Shown in pieces: positions 11,379-21,416 of a stretch of 32,491 nt of DNA; the stretch's first letter is position 1, and each line of letters opens with the position of its first letter. The notes under the pieces were generated by a model. That model saw only the letters and a list, made by a program, of their open reading frames with translations. It was not told where the DNA came from and searched no databases. The position numbers and the translations under genes were made by a program. The DNA comes from Lingula anatina (lineage: Eukaryota > Brachiopoda > Lingulata > Lingulida > Lingulidae): the NCBI RefSeq assembly GCF_001039355.2, contig NW_019775808.1:63873-96363 (forward strand), in the 5' to 3' direction.

Positions 11379-11480
11379 AAATAATGCACTGTCCACGAGC
11401 CCCATATCACGATAGCAGGCCGAGCGGCAGCGAGGCATGCTATCGTGGATATCGGGCGAGGGGGTAACAGTGCATTATTT
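11379..11480. mobile_element. Nested hairpin element
   Basis: Perfect 14-bp terminal inverted repeats, AAATAATGCACTGT at 11379-11392 and its complement at 11467-11480. Inside is a second inverted repeat, ATATCACGATAGCA against TGCTATCGTGGATAT, with a GC-rich loop. It is part of a CpG-rich island (to about 11760) unlike the AT-rich surroundings. Confidence 0.7.
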
Positions 11481-11770
11481 GTCATACACACAAAGGGAAA
11501 TCGTGCGTGTTCCCCACCCAAAACCCCTAACTTTGAATAGAACACGCTGATATCACCGCGCATGGGGTGATATCAAAAAATGGACTTTCCCCGCGTTTAC
11601 TGCCTAATTGCGGTCACCGTCCAATCATCTTCGTTTGCGTTAGTGGTTTTCTGAGTAGTTGGCCGATTTCCTACCCATCTTCCCCACGTGGCAGTCACTC
11701 CGTCTCATTCATTGTATCGGTCCCTGCAATCCTTTTGTTTTGATATCAGCCCCGTGGTATGTATATATAT
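11481..11770. other. GC/CpG-rich island with a GATATCACC palindrome
   Basis: Contains TGATATCACC at 11548, a 6-8 nt GC-rich spacer, then GGTGATATCA ending at 11575. CpG-rich text follows to about 11760 and a short (AT)n at the end. Its composition differs sharply from both sides, which suggests the body of an inserted element or a CpG island. No ORF is supportable. Confidence 0.4.
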
Positions 11771-12009
11771 ATATATAGTATACATGGTCTGTAGCTAACC
11801 TTTATCTTCTACATCTTACCTTTAAGTTAATTGTGCTATCAGAAGGGGTGGACTTGGTCTGTTGAACATGGACAGGGAATTATCCTTCACATAATTAATA
11901 TACTTTGTAAATGTGTATAAGTTTGTGCTGTTGAAGGGGTAGGAGATTTTATCAGAGACATTTTGACAGGCTAGTGCTTTGTCATGATTAAGTGCCCATT
12001 GTTAACTGA

Positions 12010-12646
12010 ATGTGTGAGAGTTGATGATATTGGTGTAGTATTTAATCTGAGTCTTAATGTGAGAGTTGATGATATTGGGGTAGTATTTAATCTGAGTCTT
12101 AGTGTGAGAGTTGATATTGGTGTAGTATTTAATCTGAGTCTGAGGGTGAGAGTTGATGATATTGGTGTAGTATTTAATCTGAGTCTTAGTGTGAGAGTTG
12201 ATGATATTGGGGTAGTATTTAATCTGAGTCTTAGTGTGAGAGTTGATGATATTGGTGTAGTATTTAATCTGAGTCTGAGGGTGAGAGTTGATGATATTGG
12301 TGTAGTATGTAATCTGAGTCTTAGTGTGAGAGTTGATGATATTGGGGTAGTATGTAATCTGAGTCTTTGACCCCATTTTCAGAGATTAGATTGATCTACT
12401 TTAGATCGACCTAACTCCTCGGGGTTCACGCTAAATAGCTGTCAGCCGAGCGGACACGAAAGTTAATTACCCCCTTACAGCTTGTAGTAGGCGGGACGGA
12501 CATTTAAGCCAGATTATCTGACAGTAATCTAGTGAGACTCGCCGCGGGGATAGATTGATCTAAAAGTTCTGGGAATACAGCCTTAGTGTGAGAGTTGATG
12601 ATATTGGGGTAGTATTTAATCTGAGCCTGAGGGTGAGAGTTGAAAA
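12010..12646. repeat. 45-bp minisatellite with three-unit higher-order pattern, split by an insertion
   Basis: Eight units of GTGAGAGTTGATGATATTGG plus a variable part, ending AATCTGAGTCTT, run from 12010 to 12368. Further units resume at about 12581 and decay by 12646. One unit lacks 3 bp. Variants recur in the order GGT/CTT, GGG/CTT, GGT/CTG-AGG, giving a roughly 135-bp higher-order period. Both strands are open only because the unit length is a multiple of three. Confidence 0.9.
12369..12581. mobile_element. MITE-like element, copy 2, inserted in the minisatellite
   Basis: Shares ACCCCATTTTCA, GATTGATCTA, the GTTAATTACCCCCTTACAG centre and GTAGGCG-x-GACGGACATTTAAG with the other copies. 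Its arms are more diverged. The flanking array reads GAGTCTT on the left and CTTAGTG on the right, so the insertion interrupted a unit and may have duplicated CTT. Confidence 0.8.
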
Positions 12647-12880
12647 TACTGGTTTTGATTATACGGGAGATTTGTAAATTGTGGTCATTTTTTAGAGAAC
12701 TTATTTGGGAAGACACATACATTTTTATGCCATATGTCCTTTTTTGGCCAAAAATCTCCAATGTCATCACACCTTCTTTTTAATAGGTGTCATAAAACAT
12801 AGTAGGCATATTTGTGAGGCTTCCTTTTAGTAAGTCAGACACTGTCCTACACAGCACCAAAATGTCCCATCTCTGAAAAG

Positions 12881-12990
12881 ATTTTATATTTAAAGAAAAC
12901 CCCTCGTATTTTAGCCAATATTATATTTAAAGAAAACCCTTCATATTTTAGCCAATATTATATTTCAAGAAAACCCCTCATATTTTAGCC
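12881..12990. repeat. 37-bp tandem triplication
   Basis: Three copies of TATATTTAAAGAAAACCCCT plus ATTTTAGCCAATAT, a few hundred bases before the first recognisable ATP10 exon. Confidence 0.85.
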
Positions 12991-13217
12991 AGTCATGCAT
13001 TAAAGTCTTTGAATTATAGCCCTCTGTTGTTCAGCAGACAGAAGGCAATTTCATTAGACATTTTTATATTCACTGCACTTGGATCTTTAATTATTCCATC
13101 TAGCTTCATAACAGACTTTACTACCAAGAACAGAGCGTAGGATGACACTTCACTTGATTAATCACAGTTGTAAGTCTCTGGCTTACAGCTTACTCATATG
13201 TTTGATTTTCATTTCAG

Positions 13218-13655
13218 AGTGAACATGGAAGGCCTGATAGCACGCTTCAAGACAGGCAACCCAGTCTTTGGATCTAGGCAAGGGGCTAGGAAAAGATGTC
13301 AGCCAAAAGATAGAAGACTGATCATTCCAAACCATTTAATACCCAGCGATGTCAACCCCAGCGCACATCCTAACAAGGCGTACGCTAGTAATCGAATTAA
13401 CACCACAAAATACACCATCTTGACATTCCTACCAAAGAACCTATTTGAACAGTTCCACAGGGTGGCCAACTTATATTTTATTTTTATAGTTTTATTAAAT
13501 TTTGTGCCTGAAGTCAATGCATTTGCCAAGGAGATTGCCATGTGCCCAGTGCTGTTTGTGCTAGGAGTGACTGCACTGAAAGACGGATTTGAAGATTATC
13601 GCCGTTATAAAGCAGACAAGGAGGTGAACAAGACCAGTTGTAGGGTGTATTCCAG
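13218..13655 (+). CDS. ATP10: ATP10 exon A, start codon, M1-M2
   Basis: Acceptor TTTCAG; ATG at 13225; donor GTAGGA at 13656, ending in phase 2. Encodes a basic N-terminus, then [38 protein letters not shown] (M1) and [19 protein letters not shown] (M2). The start is the first ATG after the acceptor, but an upstream coding exon cannot be excluded. Confidence 0.88.
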
Positions 13656-15777
13656 GTAGGATATTAATATCTAGCTTGCTATAATCCTCAAAGACATTGA
13701 CAGTTGTAGGGTGTATTCCAGGTAGGATAATAATATCTAGCTTGCTATAATCCTCAAAGACATTGACAGCTCCTAAAAGACATTAAGAAGAATGGCATTT
13801 TGTTATAAGTTTGTTCAAAGTTGCCAGTGCAGCAGTGCCCCAAATGGTGCACAGTTACACTCCCTCTAAGTGTTATGACTATGACAAGTGAAGTATTTCA
13901 CACAAAAAAAAATACTGAACAAAAATAGCGAAGAACATAAAATGTACTTTTCCTGGAGTGAGGCATGCACATTGGAGTTAACCAAAGAAGCAAATTGGCC
14001 TGCACTATTACAGATTTTTCTCCCTGTTTGGCCTAGATGTTCTGGTGGCAAAACAACTTGGCTTGGGGAACAGAGGCACAGATATTTAAGACATAGAAAG
14101 ATGTTACTGACTACCAGGATGATTAATAGTGTTTGAGTGGTCAATAGCCTTTGTTGCTCTTCTTCAGTAACAGGAACAATACATGAAATATTTCACAGAT
14201 TTACCAAATGTTTAACACCTCTAACAGTATCAAGTCAGGAGAAGAAAGGGAATATGATTATAAACCTGCTGACTGTTTTCATGACTCTTTCTAAAATGTC
14301 TATTGAGCTCCTGTTTTCTCAGGCTCTACAATCAATAGTCCTGGCAATATTTGGTTCATATACAAGCCAGATGCTAGCTTTTTGTGGATGGGAACTGGAA
14401 AACTGTTGTTTACATAGCACAGAATATTGGAATTGTAATGTAGAATGTCTCTGTCCTTCTTCAGTTTATTTAAATGTGGTAACTTTGCTCCAATCAGTGT
14501 GGTGATTGCAGTGTAGGCATGTTCATATAAGGACTAAATAAGGCCAGAAATAGACAACCTGGTTTTATTGCAGTATAGGCATGTTCATATCAGGATTAAA
14601 TAAGGCTAGAAATAGACTACCTGGTATTATTGCATTGTAGGCATGTTCATATCAGGACTAAATAAGGCCAGAAATAGACTACCTGGTATTATGAATTGAC
14701 CAGGTGTTTTAGAAACAAGAATGGTATTTAAAAGTCTCAGATGTTGTGGGGTTCATATACAGATGTGACAGTATGGTAAAACTCTAATAAAGCAATAGTA
14801 TGATCACCATCATTGTGATGATGAGTTCTTCAAAACAACTTAGTCTATGTGCAGTATATATTGAATTAATATGGCAGTGTTTAAAGGGATAATAACTCTT
14901 CGTTTCGGCCAAAAAATGAATTTTCCTGGAGTAAACAACAATTTTCCCATACTTACCAATGGTTAATGAATCCATTTTTACATTCAAAGTTAGTCCCTGG
15001 TTTTTTTTCTAAAAAGTTTGTTTTTTTGTTAAAATCTCTTAAGAGATTTTAACAGAGTATAGCCATCAATGGAGGTCACGTGGTCTGAAGACAAGCTCAG
15101 ATATCAGAATAATAGCTATAACTGCTGTTTTTGTGGTAAAACAGAATATATTATATTTCTATGAGTTATTCACAATGTTTTTGTTGTGAAATATAGATCT
15201 CATACGAAGAGTTATTATCCCTTTAATGAATTGTAAAATATTCATGGTGTCCTGTGTTATCAGTGTGATAGAGGATATGAACCACTTGATCTTGGGGCAA
15301 TATTGTATTTTTAACCTCAATAAAAGTGTGCAGGAATGCTGAGGGCAGTATTTTACTATCTTTGCTTTTGGTGCATTATTTCTCATGTTCAGATCATTGG
15401 GAAGGAGTGTCTCCTATTAGCTTTGGTGATAATTGGACACAATTTACAGTAATGTATCAGACATGAGTTTTTTCTGCAGAACCACGGAATTCAGCGTTTT
15501 TTAATTCAGCTCTGATGTTTCCTGAGATTCGTCAAGATCTGCAATAAAATAGGTGTTGGGTCCCATGATAAATGTTCAGAGTTTTTAAAACCTAGCCTAT
15601 ATATATATAGCTTTGGCATAGATTCTAGATCCTCAGGTGTAAAAATTTAGATAATTAAGTTAAGTTAATGTAGACTTCATTAAACTTAATATATATATAT
15701 AGCTTTGGCATAGATTCTAGATCCTAAGGTGTAAAAATTTAGTTAATTAAGTTAAGTTAATGTAGACTTCATTAAAC

Positions 15778-15862
<85 letters not shown>

Positions 15863-17862
15863 CTTTGGCATAGATTCTAGATCCTAAGGTTTAAAATTAA
15901 GGCAGACATCATTCAACTTTAGAGTAGTTTAGAGGCACATTCCTCTAGCTAGTTTTATGTCATTTTTCATATAGAATGATCACTATATGAGATTCAAATC
16001 ATTACTGGTGTCTTGATTTTTTAAATAACTGTAAAACACACAGGCAATTTTTTAAAGGAAAAGATGAAGTGCTTGTTGTGGTGACAGTTACAGGTTATTG
16101 TGAGTATTGAAGGTTGTTTTAACAACTTAAAAGTTCTCCAAAGTAAATTTGCAGGAACAAAATAATTTGTCATTGAGGGGAATTCTGAGTTTGAAATACA
16201 AAATACTGGTATGTCACCTTTTGAACTGAACAGCAGACCAAAGTCATGTTTCCAATCACATTGGATCAAAACACCCTTATATAAGCTGTCCCAGCCGGTC
16301 ATTGCAGCAAGTCGTGATAACAATCAACCTACCATAGAAAGCTAAACTGATATCTTAGTTGTCCCACCCATATTGGTTTTCTATGGGGATAAAATATTAT
16401 CTGAAATACTCCTGATGTGGATGGCATCAAGTCAGGCAGACCCAAGTTGACTGAAAATTAACACACCTTGACACTCCCACAGAGTTGATAGAATCAATGT
16501 CCTGTTTAATTTCCTCACCTCTGACACATAATGTAGCCATTATAATCACATGATGTTTTCATTTAGAGCAGTTTTAGTAAGTAAATGCCACTTGTTTAGT
16601 AAATTGTAGAAACTGTTTGAAATATAGAATAAAGGTCTTAGTGGCCACATAAAAACCTACTAGTATATAAAAGTGTGATTTTGTAGAGATTACTAATCTG
16701 TTATGATGTCCTCTGATTATAACGGTTAAGCAAGCTCAGGACTCATAAATGATAATTGCTAGTTGCTTTCACAAGCCTCTGATTTTGGAACTTGAATGTC
16801 CAAATTAACGACTTGTGTCATGATGAGTTCCCACAGCTAGTGTGTTTATAAGAATTGAAGCTGTGTTTTCAAGTCCTTAAGTAAGTCCTCTCTAGAAAGA
16901 GTAGTTGAGCTAGCTATTTCTACTGATGCCATTCGACTGTGCTCATGCACAAGTCTTTCCTTTCTGATCCACATGACCATGATGACTGCTGTTTAGATTT
17001 AGTGCTATTTATTGATCAGATCATAGCCATGCAGTACTTGTAGAGCTTCTAAGTTACATTTGTGATAAAGCTTTTGATGTGAAGTTTAGATTAAGACAGT
17101 TAAACTTGGTCATATATTACATGTTATATATAATATTTATCATAAAGTGTTAAATCATTCAAAAATTGATTGACATTTCTCTTCCTCTCATCAATAATAT
17201 TCCACTTTCATTGACCCATTTTTGTTCAGAGTTTTACCAATTTTTCCTTGCATAATGTCAGTTACCTTCATCATTGCAGAGATGAGGGTAGATATGCACG
17301 CTCCAAGTGGTCAAGTATTAAGGTTGGAGATGTTGTCCATTTGTCATGTAACGAGGTCATTCCAGCGGACATCTTGCTGCTCCACTCCAGTGATGAGCAA
17401 GGAATTTGTCACATTGAAACTGCCAACATTGATGGAGAAAACAATCTCAAGCAGCGGGAAGTTGTGCGAGATATCCTACAAAAGGTACCTTGTTATAATA
17501 TTTCCAATGTTATTAGAGGTATTAAATTAGATGGGTGATATTTGTGTGGGGAAATTTGACAAAGAGTAACCAAAGTAGTTTATAATGAAACTCCAAGTGA
17601 TTCATCAATGTTAATTTTCTCTCTGACTCTACTTTCCCAGTTGTTAATAAACTTAACCCTATATATACTTGCTAAATATTTATTTCTAGAAAAAGAAATT
17701 TGATTAAATTTTCCATAGATTATCATAACTACTTTTGTGTTATAATTTTACACTTCTTTCCCTTGTTTAGAGAGAGATGAAATGCCAGCTAATCCTGTTT
17801 CATTGTTACGGATGTATGACAGGAGAATTATTTTTAGTAATAAATAACAATGTACAAGGTCA

Positions 17863-17929
<67 letters not shown>

Positions 17930-20900
17930 GGAATGAATTGTTATTGTATGTACAATATGTTATTGCCCTCAGGGTGAAGAGTTCAACCTTACCAAATTCA
18001 GATGCACAGTAGAGTGTGAACACCCAAATCCAGAAATCTATAAGTTCCATGGATCACTGTGAGTAAAACTGGATTATTAACCATTGTTATAAATCTCTGC
18101 AAGAGTTTCTTAATTAGATCTATCCCAAAGTATTTAATATCTGTAATCCTCTCGTCCAGCTGTCTCCAGAAGGGGATTATTAATGAACAGGATGATATTC
18201 AGTCTTGAAGAATTTTGTCACAGCCATTTTGTTCTTTGACAATTTGACAAGATGTTAAGGCATGTAAAATATTCACATAATTATTACAACCAATTTTTGG
18301 AGTAACTGTGGGAGTTAGCTTTTGTGCATTTTTATAGAAACTATGGCACATTTTATTTTTAAAATTTGTGTTTACAAGTGGTAGGGTTTCTGTCCAGTGT
18401 CAGACAATTAAGATGACTACACTGAATGCACTTTATTGAAAACCCCCTGCAGAGTTGGATCAATCCATCTGGATCGATCTAACTCCCTGGGGACTCTCAC
18501 TAAATTGCTGTCAACCTAACCGGCTTAAATGTCTGTCAGGCCTATCAAATCAGCTAGGGGGTAAAGTTAATTACCCCCTAACAGCTGTACTAGGCGTGAC
18601 AGACATTTAAGCTGGTTAAGTTGATAGCAATTTAGTGAGACTCCCCAGGGAGATAGATTGATCCAAATATCTGTGGGAATGGCCCCTGAGTAACAGTGTA
18701 GTATAATTCCAGTATTGAGCCCACCAATGAACACATCCCCCTCAACAAACACAATGTGGTACTCAGAGGGTGTGTACTGAGGAATACAGACTTTGTAGAG
18801 GGACTGGTAGTATATGCAGGTATGCTGAACCAACTAGAGCTAAAATAACAGAAAATATTAACATATGGATATTAGTGGATTTATTATTTACAGAATTTAT
18901 AAGATATAAACTATAAAAACTCTGCTTAGCTTTTAGTCTGAAGACTACAGTAATTCTTTAAAAAATGTTTAATCAGAGCTTAACTCTTTGTAATGGACTG
19001 CTATTTCCAATCAAGTGCCAGAGTTATTATTATTATTTATTTTATTTATTTTATTTATTTATTTTTTTTTTGTCACTATTTAAGGTCATGAAACCAAAGC
19101 CATGTTGAACAACCGTGGACCTCGTTACAAGCGTAGTCAGCTGGAGCGCCAGATGAACAAAGATGTCATGTGGTGTGTGGTGATCCTTCTCATACTTTGT
19201 TTCTCTTCTGCCATTGGTGAGTTGTTACTTTGTATCTTTCTCATACTTTGTTTCTCTTCTGCCATTGGTGAGTTGTTACTTTGTATCTTTCTCATACTTT
19301 GTTTCTCTTCTGTCATTGGTGAGTTATTACTTTTTATACTTTGTTTCTCTTCTGCCTTTGGTGAGTTGTTTATATCCTTCTCGTATTTTGTTTCTCTTCT
19401 GCCATTGGTGAGTTGTTTATATCCTTCTCATACTTTGTTTCTCTTCTGCCAATGGCAAGTTGTGACTTTGTCTCTTTCTCATACTTTGTTTCTCTTCTGC
19501 CATTGGTAAGTTATTACTTTGTATCTTTCTCATACTTTGTTTCTCTATTTCTCTTTATTCCTATTATTTTCAGGGAGTGGTGTGTGGCTGGGCAGTTTTG
19601 ACAAAGCCAAAATAATTTATGTCCAGTTTAGTGACTTAGACCTCTATTCTCCTCTATACCAAGGCTTCATAGTATTCTGGACATATGTCATCATCTACCA
19701 GGTAAGCAGAGCAGGAGTTGACATGATCTAAGTCTTGATTGGAATTGATGTTACTTGATGTAACTTGATCATTTTTCTTTGAGCTCAAACAATTCTTTCA
19801 ATATTACAAAAACAACATGAAAAATTGCTTAAAAGCTGTTCAACTCTTCATTTTGATAAAGTTTATTATATGAAGGGGTGATGGGGTGTGTGGGGGGGTG
19901 GTAAAGAACTGCAGGTAAGACCTATTATCAAGTTGGAATGCTTTGGATGGTAAGAAAATACAAATTCAAAATGATGTTATGTTATTACATTTCCAGGTAA
20001 TGATTCCTCTTCCATTATATGTAACCATGGAGATAGTAAAACTAGGTCAGAGTTATTTCATCAACCAAGACATGGAAATGTATGACCCTGATTCTAACAA
20101 ACGCATTGAATGCCGAGCTCTGAACATTCCTGAAGAGCTGGGCCAGGTGCAGTACATCTTTTCCGACAAGACAGGAACCCTGACAGAGAACAAGATGGTC
20201 TTCAAATGTTGTACTATAGGAGGGATTCATTATCCACATACAGAAGGTATATGTTTTTACTATTGGNNNNNNNNNNNNNNNNNNNNNNNNNNNNNNNNNN
20301 NNNNNNNNNNNNNNNNNNNNNNNNNNNNNNNNNNNNNNNNNNNNNNNNNNNNNNNNNNNNNNNNNNNNNNNNNNNNNNNNNNNNNNNNNNNNNNNNNNNN
20401 NNNNNNNNNNNNNNNNNNNNNNNNNNNNNNNNNNNNNNNNNNNNNNNNNNNNNNNNNNNNNNNNNNNNNNNNNNNNNNNNNNNNNNNNNNNNNNNNNNNN
20501 NNNNNNNNNNNNNNNNNNNNNNNNNNNNNNNNNNNNNNNNNNNNNNNNNNNNNNNNNNNNNNNNNNNNNNNNNNNNNNNNNNNNNNNNNNNNNNNNNNNN
20601 NNNNNNNNNNNNNNNNNNNNNNNNNNNNNNNNNNNNNNNNNNNNNNNNNNNNNNNNNNNNNNNNNNNNNNNAAGGTATATGTTGTACTATTGGGGGTATC
20701 CATTATCCACATACAGAAGGTATATGTTGTACTATTGGGGGTATCCATTATCCACATACAGAAGGTATATGTTGTACTATTGGGGGTATCCATTATCCAC
20801 ATACTCTACATGAAAGAGATGTTACTGCTGCGTTCTCTCGTTATTGTGAACAGCCCCCCATCCTGTTTAGGCCATGGGCAGGTTTTTGCTTCATAATAAA

Positions 20901-21335
20901 AGAAAAAAATTGATCTTTATAATATTTATGTAACTTCAATGTCTTTTTTTAATCATTTAGAAGAGGACACAAGAGCTGCTCCATACGACAATGCCGACCA
21001 ACCAAGTGCCAAAGTTTCTGACTACTTAAATTCTGTAAGTTTGTGAAGTACATTATCAGCTACCACATAATATATTGGTTAGATGATGATATACATTTAA
21101 AAAGGCACATTTTTAATATGAAAGTAAAAGAACATTTGGTGTTATATACTGTGTTGTTAGTCAGAATTAGTACGCTCAGTGTGATGACAAAAGTTTGAAT
21201 TAAAAGAAAGCATTAATTTTAAAATCTTTGCAGTATATATTGAGGGTGAATTCATCAGTATTCTAACACTTAGTTTAGTCAAAGACAACAGTCACATTCT
21301 TCTCTGCAATTACTTGAAACTAATTAGAGAATAAA

Positions 21336-21416
<81 letters not shown>

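Noticed and set aside
11984-12370. 128-aa repetitive open frame (VRVDDIGVVFNLSLS units) and its antisense counterpart
   Set aside because: The unit is 45 bp, so any stop-free unit is open on repetition; both strands are equally open, and the array is broken by a transposon. No splice or start context.
13299-13541. Antisense ORF over ATP10 exon A (also those over exons D and G)
   Set aside because: Shadows of real coding exons on the other strand.
14137-14505. 122-aa open frame in ATP10 intron A
   Set aside because: No recognisable family and no splice phase with neighbours; chance ORF or very old repeat.
19413-19731. Short plus-strand frames in the exon E repeat (62-70 aa)
   Set aside because: They arise from the tandem donor array and intron read-through into exon F in the wrong frame.
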